From positions 62,001 through 126,000 of the forward strand of contig JAEWZO010000026.1 of NCBI GenBank assembly GCA_023458415.1: a DNA stretch of 64,000 bases. The letters are read 5' to 3'. Positions 1-7,979 of this stretch are shown in pieces; positions within the stretch are counted from its first letter, which is position 1; each line of letters begins with the position of its first letter. Origin of the DNA: Bacteroidota bacterium. Lineage in GTDB: Bacteria > Bacteroidota > Bacteroidia > Flavobacteriales > Weeksellaceae. Made by a program: the position numbers and the translations under genes. Below the pieces are notes generated by a model. It did not search any database and had not been told where the DNA came from. It was given only the letters and a program-made list of their open reading frames with translations.

Positions 1-632
1 TTTTTCTGTGGAGAGAATGTGGCGTTGGTACAAATGAAATTCAGTAAATCTTCTTCACCGGAGATGTTTTTTAGGGCAAAACTTGCCGCGTTCGGAATTC
101 CCGGATCCAGATTGATGATTTTTTCAGCAAGCTCACGAATGTTTTCCATTAAAGCTTCATACTCTTCTTTGTTTCTTGGCGAAGAATCTTTAAGCCTCGA
201 GATTTCGGCTGTGAAGTATGGTTGAACAGATTTGAAAGTTTTAATTTTAAACCTTCCAAATCCTTTGGTGATAGCGGTGATATTTCCTTCCGGAAGTTTG
301 ATGATTTTTACAATTTTCGCAAGTGTACCGATATTATACAAATCGGCATCAACAGGATTTTCGATTTCGGGATTCTTTTGGCTTAGAATTCCTATAAAAT
401 CTCCGTTTTTCTGAGCGTCTTCCAGTAGTTTAATCGACATTTCTCTTCCGGCGGTAATCGGAATTACCACTTTCGGGAACATTACCATATTTCTAACCGG
501 CAGAATAGGGAAAATTTTCTGTTCGGAGTTTTTGCTGGTTTCAGCAAAATCATTCATGTTTATTTCTTCAGCTACAATACTGAAGTTATCGTCCATAATT
601 TCATCAAAACTGATGTCATCAAAATCATTCAT
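1..632 (-). CDS. lon: Lon protease (endopeptidase La), N-terminal part, cut by window edge
   Basis: ATP-dependent cytosolic serine protease that degrades misfolded and regulatory proteins. Only the first 210 codons are in the window. After an acidic N-terminal extension (about 38 residues, many Asp/Glu) the LON substrate-binding domain begins with FPILPVRNMVMFP at about residues 41-53, the usual opening of the family, and continues to the edge; the AAA+ and protease domains lie outside. The ATG at 632 is the only in-frame start after an in-frame TGA a few codons upstream. Faces away from the foldase gene. A near-perfect palindrome lies 11-28 bases upstream of the start. Confidence 0.93.
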   Translation of the reverse strand, partial: MNDFDDISFDEIMDDNFSIVAEEINMNDFAETSKNSEQKIFPILPVRNMVMFPKVVIPITAGREMSIKLLEDAQKNGDFIGILSQKNPEIENPVDADLYNIGTLAKIVKIIKLPEGNITAITKGFGRFKIKTFKSVQPYFTAEISRLKDSSPRNKEEYEALMENIRELAEKIINLDPGIPNAASFALKNISGEEDLLNFICTNATFSPQK

Positions 633-643
633 AATATCAAGAG

Positions 644-661
644 CAATGACAATTTGTCATT
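644..661. promoter_or_regulatory. Palindrome AATGACAA-n-TTGTCATT upstream of lon
   Basis: Two 8-base arms separated by one base form a near-perfect inverted repeat just before the lon start codon. The arms are short and tightly spaced, which fits a protein-binding operator better than an RNA hairpin. No clear TAnnTTTG element is visible for lon, so a different promoter class or a regulator-dependent promoter is possible. It is not CIRCE (the HrcA operator), whose sequence is different. The function is inferred only. Confidence 0.5.
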
Positions 662-836
662 TATTTAATCGAAATAAAACTTTTATCCCGGAAATTTATT
701 CCAGAAACAGTTGCCCGTAAAGGCGCGAATAATAACGACAAGCATTATGCCACCTAAAATTATTGACAAAATTTCCGCTACACTGCTGTTGCTATAAATA
801 AAAGCTCAAAATTTTTCTTAATCTCTTAAAAATGTG

Positions 837-844
837 TATTTTCG
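837..844 (+). promoter_or_regulatory. -7 element (TATTTTCG) for the foldase gene
   Basis: One mismatch to the Bacteroidota TAnnTTTG consensus, 27 bases before the ATG at 872. The rest of the 633-871 gap is AT-rich and shows no ORF or RNA that I recognise. Confidence 0.45.
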
Positions 845-871
845 CAGACTGATAAAATTATACAACAAAAC

Positions 872-3016
872 ATGGCAATTTTAGGACAAATTAGAAGCAA
901 ACCTTGGTTATTGATGGGTATTATTGCGTTGGCTTTATTGGCTTTTGTAGTGAATCCGGACAGTTTTGACCAGGTTTTTGGCAAAAACCCTAATGTTTTT
1001 GGAAAAGTAAATGGTGAGGATATTACCCGTGAAGAATTTAATGATCAGCTTTTTGTGATGCAGCAGCAGGCGGAGCAGCAAGGACAACCGGTTACCGGTT
1101 TGGAAGAGCAGGCTTGGCAAATGTTGGTTCAGTCCAAACTTATCAAGCAGGAATTTGAAAAAATGGGACTGGAACTTACAGAAGATATGTTCTGGAACCA
1201 ACTTCAGTTTGATCCTATGTTCGCACAAAATCCACAGAATTTTGATGAAAAAGGAAATTTCCGTTCTCTCGAAATCAGAAAGCAAGTGGAAGATCTTAAG
1301 AACAGCGGCAATATCGAAATGTACAACAACTGGTTGAGAACGAGAAAGAGCATTGAGTACAGAATGATGGCGAGACAGCTTTTTGCGAATGTTTCTACCG
1401 GAATTACGACAAGTAAAAAAGAAGCTGAGGTTTTGATGAACCAAAGAGATCAGCTTGCAGATATCGATTATGTGAAAGTAGATTACGCAGCATTCTCACA
1501 GAAAAACCCAGTGAAAGTTACCACTCAGGATATTGCTGATTACATTAAAAAACACCCTGCAACTTTCAAAAGAGATGCAAGCAGAAACCTTGGTTTGGTG
1601 TATTTCCCGGCGACTCCAAGTGCAGAAGATGATGCAGCTACGCTGAACGAAATCAACAAACTTTTCACTCAGGGAGCAGATGGTGGAACTGAAAGTTTTC
1701 AGAATACGCAGAACGATTCCATGTTTGTGACACTTAATTCGGATATGCCTTTCAATCCTGGTTATTTTTCTCAGGAGCAGCTTCCTTTAGCTATTAAAGA
1801 TAAAGTAGCTTCAGCAGCGGTTGGGACGCTTTTCGGTCCATACAAAGAACAGAATTTATATGTAGTTTCTAAATTGGTTGATAAAAAACCTTCGGATTCA
1901 ACATTGTCAAAACATATTTTGATTGGATATCAAGGTGCTGAAAGATCTACTGCAACCAGAACAAAAGATCAGGCTAAGAAAATTGCAGACAGTCTTTTAG
2001 CGGTTATTAAAGCTAATCCGGCAAAATTTGCTGAAGGTCTTAAGCTAAGCGACGAGCCTAACGCTGTTGAAAGAAACGGAAGTGTGGGTTGGACGACGCC
2101 TGCTTCTCCTTTCGCACCAGGTTATCTGGCTTTCTTGGCAAATAATTCTAAAGGGTCTACAGGTATTGCAGAAACATCTTTTGGATATCACATCATTAAT
2201 GTTGAAGACAAAAAGTCCGGACAGATGAGTTACAAGATTGCTAATCTTATTAAAACCATCAGACCTTCGGATAAAACTGAAAACGAAATCAACACTAAAG
2301 CAACTAAGTTTATTCAACAGGCAGAAGGAAAATCTTTCAACGATTTTGCAAACCTTGCTAAAAAGAACAATTACCAGTTCACCAATCCAAAAGAAGTTAG
2401 CCGTTTCCAGGGGATGCTTCAAGGCTTAGGAACAGACCAGGATGATGAAGTTCTTTCTTGGGCTTTTGATAAGAAAAGAGAAAAAGGAGATACCAATATT
2501 TTCACCGTTGACGGAACCGGAGACCGCATTGTTGCATTTTTGAATGGAATTCATGATGGAGGAACCGCAGATCCGGAAGCAGTAAGAGAACAGGTTGAAC
2601 CAATCGTGAAAAACAAGTTATTGGCTAAACAGATTTCTGAGAAGATTAAAGCGTCCAACGCAACATCTTTAGATCAGGTAGCTAAACTTTTTGCAGCACC
2701 AAAAGCTTCAGCGCAGGTTAACCTTTTGAGCCCGCAAATTAACGGCGCACTGGAACCTAAAGTTGCAGGTGCAGCCTTCGGAGCGGCAAAAGGAAAACTA
2801 TCCAATCCGGTAGAAGGAATGACAGGAGTTTATGTTTTGGTGAAAAAATCTGAAACGGTAAACAAACAGCCGGGAGATATTGCGCAGGTTACGCAGGCAA
2901 TTTCCGGACAGAATGCTCAACAATTCGGTCAGCTGTTATTGAAGAGTCTTCAGGATAATGCGGATATCGAAGATTACAGAATTGATGTATATAACCAAAA
3001 TGCACAAATGCAGTAA
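872..3016 (+). CDS. PpiD/SurA-type peptidylprolyl isomerase, membrane-anchored periplasmic foldase
   Basis: A 714-residue protein with one membrane segment at about residues 12-27 and the bulk in the periplasm. A SurA_N-like helical domain covers about residues 39-190. A parvulin-type rotamase domain covers about 345-447, with the typical segments SKHILIGYQ and ETSFGYHIINVEDKKSG. A long C-terminal region follows. This is the architecture of PpiD, which helps newly secreted proteins fold and assists outer-membrane protein assembly. It stands alone between its own promoter and a terminator, and the neighbouring MlaD gene also serves the envelope. The isomerase activity is inferred from the fold; PpiD parvulin domains in some species are inactive. 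Confidence 0.88.
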   Translation: MAILGQIRSKPWLLMGIIALALLAFVVNPDSFDQVFGKNPNVFGKVNGEDITREEFNDQLFVMQQQAEQQGQPVTGLEEQAWQMLVQSKLIKQEFEKMGLELTEDMFWNQLQFDPMFAQNPQNFDEKGNFRSLEIRKQVEDLKNSGNIEMYNNWLRTRKSIEYRMMARQLFANVSTGITTSKKEAEVLMNQRDQLADIDYVKVDYAAFSQKNPVKVTTQDIADYIKKHPATFKRDASRNLGLVYFPATPSAEDDAATLNEINKLFTQGADGGTESFQNTQNDSMFVTLNSDMPFNPGYFSQEQLPLAIKDKVASAAVGTLFGPYKEQNLYVVSKLVDKKPSDSTLSKHILIGYQGAERSTATRTKDQAKKIADSLLAVIKANPAKFAEGLKLSDEPNAVERNGSVGWTTPASPFAPGYLAFLANNSKGSTGIAETSFGYHIINVEDKKSGQMSYKIANLIKTIRPSDKTENEINTKATKFIQQAEGKSFNDFANLAKKNNYQFTNPKEVSRFQGMLQGLGTDQDDEVLSWAFDKKREKGDTNIFTVDGTGDRIVAFLNGIHDGGTADPEAVREQVEPIVKNKLLAKQISEKIKASNATSLDQVAKLFAAPKASAQVNLLSPQINGALEPKVAGAAFGAAKGKLSNPVEGMTGVYVLVKKSETVNKQPGDIAQVTQAISGQNAQQFGQLLLKSLQDNADIEDYRIDVYNQNAQMQ

Positions 3017-3040
3017 TCGATAAAAATAAAACAAGATTAA

Positions 3041-3066
3041 AGCGGCCTTTTTGGGTCGCTTTTTTC
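3041..3066 (+). terminator. Rho-independent terminator after the foldase gene
   Basis: Stem AGCGGCC / GGGTCGCT (one G-T pair) with a short T-rich loop, followed by a run of six T. Confidence 0.75.
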
Positions 3067-3113
3067 TTGTGTAAACCTTTAGCAGTGGATGAAATCATTT
3101 ATTTTAATTATAT

Positions 3114-3121
3114 TATATTTG
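3114..3121 (+). promoter_or_regulatory. -7 element (TATATTTG) for the MlaD operon
   Basis: Exact TAnnTTTG match 22 bases before the GTG start at 3144, after the preceding terminator, so the MlaD/Fe-S genes form their own transcription unit. Confidence 0.6.
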
Positions 3122-3143
3122 CTGATTAGATAAATTAGAAAAA

Positions 3144-4094
3144 GTGAAATTCTCCAAAGAAATAATAGCAGGTTTAATTGCCATTTTGGCCATCGTTGGC
3201 TTCGTGATTTTGTTCCAGTTTATGAAGGGCAAAAGTGTCTTTACGACAGACAATGTATACTACGCCAAATACGATAATGTTGAAGGTTTGGAGCCATCCA
3301 GCCCGGTTTCTATCAACGGTTTGAAAGTTGGACAGGTTGACGAAATTATCCCAATTACTGACAAATCCGGAAAAATTCACTTCGTAGTGAAACTTACGGT
3401 GGATGATGAGTTTCAGTTTTCAAAAAAATCCACACTGGAAATTTTTGAACCAGGTTTAATGTCCGGTAAACAAATGCGTGTAAACTTGGCTTACGGTTCT
3501 CCGATGGCGAAAGACGGCGATACGCTTTCCGGAAACTTCAAACTGTCGATGATGAATAATATTTCGTCGCAGGTGGGTCCGGTAAAAGATCAGCTTCAAG
3601 TTGTATTGAAAAGAGTGGATTCTTTGATGATGAATGCAGGAGCAATTACGGACGCAGAAAATCAGGCAAGAATTCGTGCTTTACTGGCGAATCTTAATAC
3701 AACAGTTGCTTCTTTTGAAACTACAGCACAGCAAACCAACAGATTATTGGCCAACAACGATCCAAGAATGCAGCAGGTTCTGGATAATGCTAATCTGGCT
3801 ACGATCAGTGCAAAAGATGCCATTGATAAATACGGAAGAGTTGCCGAAGAAGTAGATGTGCAGAAACTTAATAACACCATCGATAAGTTATCTTTAACTG
3901 CCGATAAACTGAATGGCGTTATTTCTGGCATACAAAATGGCGAAGGAAGTTTAGGAAAACTCACAAAAGATGAGCAACTTTACAATAACTTAAATGAAGC
4001 TTCAAATAATCTTAATGTTTTAATTGAAGATCTGAAAGCCAACCCGAAACGTTACCTTAATTTTTCAGTTTTCGGGAAGAATAATAAAGACTAA
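3144..4094 (+). CDS. MlaD/MCE family protein (lipid-transport substrate-binding subunit)
   Basis: A 316-residue protein. One N-terminal membrane helix (about residues 8-27) is followed by an MCE domain (about 36-115, with the typical SPVSINGLKVGQVDEI segment), then a long, mostly helical C-terminal region (about 140-305) rich in Asn, Leu and Asp. MlaD proteins form hexameric rings in the periplasm and pass phospholipids between the membranes with an MlaE/MlaF ABC transporter, which is not encoded here. The start is GTG, set by the upstream -7 element. It is followed after 11 bases by the Fe-S gene pair. Confidence 0.88.
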   Translation: MKFSKEIIAGLIAILAIVGFVILFQFMKGKSVFTTDNVYYAKYDNVEGLEPSSPVSINGLKVGQVDEIIPITDKSGKIHFVVKLTVDDEFQFSKKSTLEIFEPGLMSGKQMRVNLAYGSPMAKDGDTLSGNFKLSMMNNISSQVGPVKDQLQVVLKRVDSLMMNAGAITDAENQARIRALLANLNTTVASFETTAQQTNRLLANNDPRMQQVLDNANLATISAKDAIDKYGRVAEEVDVQKLNNTIDKLSLTADKLNGVISGIQNGEGSLGKLTKDEQLYNNLNEASNNLNVLIEDLKANPKRYLNFSVFGKNNKD

Positions 4095-4105
4095 AACCTT
4101 TCAAT

Positions 4106-5434
4106 ATGCAATATATTGACAATATTATTTTTGTTGTAGCTCTTGTTGCAGGAATCGGGCTTTTTGTGAAAAGTCTGAGAGAAATTTACAGAAATATTCA
4201 GCTGGGACGGCCAATTAACCGTACTGACAGAAAAGGCGAACGCTGGAAAACCATGGCTACAGTAGCGATGGGACAAAGCAAAATGGGAAAACGTCCTGTC
4301 GCAGGATTTCTGCATCTACTTGTGTATGTAGGATTTGTCATCATCAATCTTGAAATGATTGAGATTGTGGTGGACGGTATTTTCGGTACGCACCGTTTTC
4401 TTGCAGGCGTTTTCGGCGAATCACTCTACAACATTTTCACAGCGACATTAGAAGTTCTTGCGCTTTTGGTTGTCATCGCAGTGGTAATTTTCTTTATCCG
4501 CCGTAATTTCTACGGCGTGAATCGTCTTACGATGAAAGAGCTTTTCGGATGGCCAAAACACGACGCCAACTGGATTCTTGTGATTGAATTTCTTCTGATG
4601 ATGGCATTCTTCAAAATGAATGCTTCAGATTATATTCTTCAGACAAGAGGTCTTTTACCGGAGCACGGTTCATTCCCGATAAGTAATCTTGTACACGTGC
4701 CAATTCTGGAAAACTTCAGCGACAGCATGCTTCATTTCACAGAGAGAGCTTCGTGGTGGTTCCACATTTTAGGAATTCTGTTTTTCATGAACTATCTGTA
4801 TTATTCCAAGCATCTTCATATTTTGCTGGCTTTCCCTAATACTTGGTTCGCCAATCTTAATCCGAAAGGCAAATTCAATAATCTGGAGTCTGTTACCAAC
4901 GAGATTAAACTGATGATGGATCCCAACGCCGATCCTTACGCAGCAGCGCCTGAAGCAGACCCGAATGCTGTTCCTGAAAAGTTTGGCGCCAATGATATTT
5001 TTGATCTTAACCAGGTTCAGTTGATGAATGCATATTCCTGTACGGAATGTGGTCGCTGTACCGCTGTTTGTCCTGCAAACTTAACAGGTAAGAAACTTTC
5101 TCCAAGAAAAATCATGATGGATACCCGCGACAGAATTGAAGAAGTTGGGAAAAACATCAATAAAAACGGAAAGTTTGTAGATGACGGCAAAAAACTTCTT
5201 GACGATCATATCCAGAGAGAAGAACTTTGGGCGTGTACAACTTGTAACGCATGTGTGGAAGCCTGTCCAATTCTTATCGATCCACTTTCCATTATCGTTG
5301 AAATGAGAAGATTCCTGGTAATGGAACAGTCGGCTGCACCTCAGGAACTCAATCTGATGATGACGAATGTGGAAAACAACGCAGCGCCGTGGCAATACAA
5401 CCAGGCCGACCGTCTTAACTGGGCAAACGATTAA
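4106..5434 (+). CDS. Membrane-bound 4Fe-4S (HdrC/GlpC-like) oxidoreductase subunit
   Basis: A 442-residue protein. The first 260 residues contain about five hydrophobic segments, giving a membrane-embedded, cytochrome-b-like half. The C-terminal half carries two CxxCxxCxxxCP motifs (Cys at about residues 312 and 377) typical of ferredoxin-type 4Fe-4S clusters. The next gene supplies the cysteine-rich CCG domains that in other organisms are fused to this part, so the two polypeptides probably form one membrane electron-transfer complex related to the heterodisulfide reductase/GlcF/GlpC group. Donor and acceptor are unknown; quinone is the likely membrane partner by family analogy. Confidence 0.85.
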   Translation: MQYIDNIIFVVALVAGIGLFVKSLREIYRNIQLGRPINRTDRKGERWKTMATVAMGQSKMGKRPVAGFLHLLVYVGFVIINLEMIEIVVDGIFGTHRFLAGVFGESLYNIFTATLEVLALLVVIAVVIFFIRRNFYGVNRLTMKELFGWPKHDANWILVIEFLLMMAFFKMNASDYILQTRGLLPEHGSFPISNLVHVPILENFSDSMLHFTERASWWFHILGILFFMNYLYYSKHLHILLAFPNTWFANLNPKGKFNNLESVTNEIKLMMDPNADPYAAAPEADPNAVPEKFGANDIFDLNQVQLMNAYSCTECGRCTAVCPANLTGKKLSPRKIMMDTRDRIEEVGKNINKNGKFVDDGKKLLDDHIQREELWACTTCNACVEACPILIDPLSIIVEMRRFLVMEQSAAPQELNLMMTNVENNAAPWQYNQADRLNWAND

Positions 5435-5468
5435 TCAGTCTAAATAAATTCATTCATAATTAGATAAA

Positions 5469-6254
5469 ATGGATTTCAAAATAAAAACAATGGCAGAATA
5501 TGCTGCCGAAGGAAAATCTCCCGAAGTACTTTTTTGGGTTGGATGTGCAGGAAGTTTCGACGACCGCGCAAAAAAAATCACACGTGCTTTCTGCAAAATC
5601 CTGAATAAAATCGGTGTTGAATTCGCTGTTCTCGGTCAGGAAGAAAGCTGTACAGGAGATCCCGCAAAACGTGCTGGAAACGAATTTGTATTCCAAATGA
5701 TGGCACTTACCAATATCGAGATTCTTAATGCTTATGAAGTAAAGAAAATCGTTACTGCATGTCCGCATTGCTTTAATACGCTGAATAACGAATATCCTAA
5801 TTTGGGCGGAAATTATGAAGTTCTGCATCATACGCAGTTTTTGAAACAGCTGATGGAAAACGGCCGCCTGAAAATTGAAGGAGGAGTTTTTAAAGGAAAG
5901 AAGATTACTTTCCATGATCCATGTTATCTTGGCCGTGCGAATGATGAATATGAGGCTCCAAGACAGCTACTCGAAAAATTGGATGCCGAACTCGTGGAGA
6001 TGAAAAGATGCCGCCAAAACGGTCTTTGCTGTGGCGCAGGAGGAGCACAAATGTTTAAGGAACCGGAAAAAGGAAACAAAGACATTAATGTTGAAAGAAC
6101 TGAAGAAGCGCTTCAAGAGTCACCTAACGTAATCGCGACTGGTTGTCCGTTCTGCAATACCATGATTACCGATGGAGTGAAGCACTTTAACAAAGAAAGC
6201 GAAGTTGCTGTGAAAGATATTGCTGAACTTCTGGAGGAAGCAGAAGATCTTTAA
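5469..6254 (+). CDS. (Fe-S)-binding CCG-domain protein (HdrB-like subunit)
   Basis: A 261-residue cytosolic protein with two cysteine-rich CCG domains. The first includes WVGCAGSFD (from about residue 24) and CPHC (about 98). The second includes HDPCYLGR, then CRQNGLCCGAGG and CPFC. This doublet binds a non-cubane or 4Fe-4S cluster in HdrB, GlpC and succinate:quinone reductase type E subunits. It follows the membrane Fe-S subunit after 34 bases and precedes the 163-residue conserved protein after 19 bases. No substrate-binding domain is present in the operon, so the reaction is unknown. Confidence 0.85.
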   Translation: MDFKIKTMAEYAAEGKSPEVLFWVGCAGSFDDRAKKITRAFCKILNKIGVEFAVLGQEESCTGDPAKRAGNEFVFQMMALTNIEILNAYEVKKIVTACPHCFNTLNNEYPNLGGNYEVLHHTQFLKQLMENGRLKIEGGVFKGKKITFHDPCYLGRANDEYEAPRQLLEKLDAELVEMKRCRQNGLCCGAGGAQMFKEPEKGNKDINVERTEEALQESPNVIATGCPFCNTMITDGVKHFNKESEVAVKDIAELLEEAEDL

Positions 6255-6273
6255 ACGAAATTTTTAGTTAAGA

Positions 6274-6765
6274 ATGAAAATAGAAGAATCAAACATAGTA
6301 GAAACCAACGATTACAGAGTAATTATTTATCCGGCTTCACGTCCTTTTACAGCAAAGGAAAGCAAAGTGATTACCGAGAAGCTTTATGATTTTCTTGCGA
6401 CTTGGGCTGCACACGGTAAACCGCTTTCGTCGTCATACAAGATCGAAAATAATCAGTTTATTATTGTTTGTGTGGATGAAGAAAAAGAAGCTGCTTCCGG
6501 CTGTTCAATTGACGAGTTGGGTGGCATAATGAGAAAACTGGATGAAGAGTTTCATTTGGGACTTTTCGACCGCATGAAAGCAAGTTTTGTAGAAAACGGT
6601 GAAGTAAAGACTATGAAACTTCAGGATTTCCGTAACGGATTGAAAAACGGAGAAATTTCACATGATATTGAAGTCTTTGATTTTTCAAAAAATACTTACG
6701 TTGCTTTTCTAAGCGATTTCCTGCAGCCTTTGAAAAGAAGCTGGGCCGGGATTTATGTGGATTAG
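6274..6765 (+). CDS. Conserved protein of the Fe-S operon, function unknown
   Basis: A 163-residue, acidic, soluble protein with no signal peptide, no membrane segment and no Walker motif. Homologues in related genomes are often labelled ABC transporter ATPase (from memory), but the sequence does not support that label. Recognisable features are only a compact alpha/beta pattern and two Cys residues at about 68 and 76. It is the last gene of the MlaD/Fe-S unit, ahead of a strong terminator, so it may be an accessory factor of the Fe-S complex. Confidence 0.8.
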   Translation: MKIEESNIVETNDYRVIIYPASRPFTAKESKVITEKLYDFLATWAAHGKPLSSSYKIENNQFIIVCVDEEKEAASGCSIDELGGIMRKLDEEFHLGLFDRMKASFVENGEVKTMKLQDFRNGLKNGEISHDIEVFDFSKNTYVAFLSDFLQPLKRSWAGIYVD

Positions 6766-6787
6766 ATAAAGCACGAAAAATCACAGA

Positions 6788-6829
6788 AAACCCTTTCGGA
6801 AAATATCGTCTGAAAGGGTTTTTCTTTTA
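6788..6829 (+). terminator. Rho-independent terminator of the MlaD/Fe-S operon
   Basis: Perfect 10-bp stem AAACCCTTTC / GAAAGGGTTT with a 14-base loop and a T-rich tail. Confidence 0.85.
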
Positions 6830-6841
6830 TTGTCAAATCCT

Positions 6842-6849
6842 TACTTTTG
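6842..6849 (+). promoter_or_regulatory. -7 element (TACTTTTG) for the polysaccharide operon
   Basis: Exact TAnnTTTG match whose last base is only 5 bases before the ATG at 6855, so transcription should begin at or very near the start codon (leaderless mRNA). Confidence 0.6.
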
Positions 6850-6854
6850 TACTT

Positions 6855-7979
6855 ATGGGCTACAAAATTCTCTTTATTTCGTCGTGGTTTCCCAATAAAC
6901 TCGAACCCACCAACGGCAATTTTGTACAGCGCCATGCGGAAGCAGTTTCTCTGTTGAACGATGTGGAAATTCTGCACGCCATCGGCGATCTAGACCAAGA
7001 GGATAATTTTGTTTTTGATGATAAAACGGTGAACGGAATTCGTACACTCATTGTGTATTACAAAAATACCCGGAATCCGGTCATTAATTTCACACGACGC
7101 ATGTTAGCCTATAAAAAAGGTTTTAACCTGATGAACAAACCCGATGTAGTACACGCTAATGTGCTGCACAACAATATGCTCTTTGCAGTTTATCTGAAGA
7201 AAAAATTCGGAATTCCGTTTGTGGTGACTGAGCATTGGACGGCTCTACGAAAGATTAATGAAAAGATTACGTCCAAATCCATCAAATTAACTGCAAAAAT
7301 TATTGGAAATCAGGCAGCGAAAATATTACCGGTTAGTCGGGATTTGCAGTCGGGTTTAGAAAATCTGGGTATAACAACACCCATGAAAGTAATTCCGAAC
7401 GTTGTAAACACGGAACTTTTCTCTCCTAAAGATGCACCGAATGAAGAGTTCACATTTATTCATGTGTCCAATCTGATTCCAAGGAAAAATGCAGATAAAA
7501 TTCTAAAAACCGCAATAAGATTATTGAATGAAGGTTTCCGTTTCAGGTTGAAAATTGGTGGCGATGGTGATATAAAACCTTTACAGGAACTTTCAGAAAA
7601 CTCGCCTCATTCCGATAAAATTGAAATTTTCCCGATTCAACCCATAGAAAAGATAGCGGAAAAAATGAAGCAAGCTGACTGTTTTATCCTGTTCAGCGAC
7701 GATGAAAACCAACCATGCGTAATTGCAGAGGCGTTTTCTAGCGGAATCCGTGTGATTTCCACTAATGTCGGCGGTATTGGTGAATTTTTTCCGGACAAAT
7801 TTGGGATATTGCTTGATCGTGTTGATGAAGGTTTGCTGGAAGAGGCGATGAAAAATATTCTGAACCAGCAAGATGTTCCAGATTCTTCAAAGTTTGTATC
7901 GTATTCAGGAAAAACCTTTTCGCAAAGAGCAATTGCAGAGCAGTATACGTCCGTTTATAAAGAAGTTTTCGCAAAATGA
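6855..7979 (+). CDS. Glycosyltransferase family 4
   Basis: A 374-residue GT-B fold enzyme. The N-terminal domain has FISSWFPNKLEPTNGNFV near the start and the conserved TEHWT segment at about residues 127-131. The C-terminal nucleotide-sugar domain carries FIHVSNLIPRKN at about 201-212 and the acidic signature AEAFSSGIRVISTNVGGIGE at about 295-314. It transfers a sugar from an activated donor to a growing cell-surface glycan at the cytosolic face. Its stop codon overlaps the next start by four bases (ATGA), implying coupled translation with the amidotransferase and flippase genes. Donor sugar unknown. Confidence 0.9.
   Translation: MGYKILFISSWFPNKLEPTNGNFVQRHAEAVSLLNDVEILHAIGDLDQEDNFVFDDKTVNGIRTLIVYYKNTRNPVINFTRRMLAYKKGFNLMNKPDVVHANVLHNNMLFAVYLKKKFGIPFVVTEHWTALRKINEKITSKSIKLTAKIIGNQAAKILPVSRDLQSGLENLGITTPMKVIPNVVNTELFSPKDAPNEEFTFIHVSNLIPRKNADKILKTAIRLLNEGFRFRLKIGGDGDIKPLQELSENSPHSDKIEIFPIQPIEKIAEKMKQADCFILFSDDENQPCVIAEAFSSGIRVISTNVGGIGEFFPDKFGILLDRVDEGLLEEAMKNILNQQDVPDSSKFVSYSGKTFSQRAIAEQYTSVYKEVFAK

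Noticed and set aside
633..871. Search for an sRNA or ORF in the lon/foldase gap
   Set aside because: Apart from the palindrome and a near-consensus -7 element, the sequence is AT-rich with no stable hairpin or open frame that I can support.
872..3016. Long ORFs antisense to the foldase gene (for example 935-1444 and 2045-2422 on the minus strand)
   Set aside because: They overlap a well-supported gene in full, lack recognisable domains or promoters, and look like ordinary shadows of its codon use.
6274..6765. ABC transporter ATPase label used for similar proteins
   Set aside because: No Walker A, Walker B or signature motif exists in the sequence.
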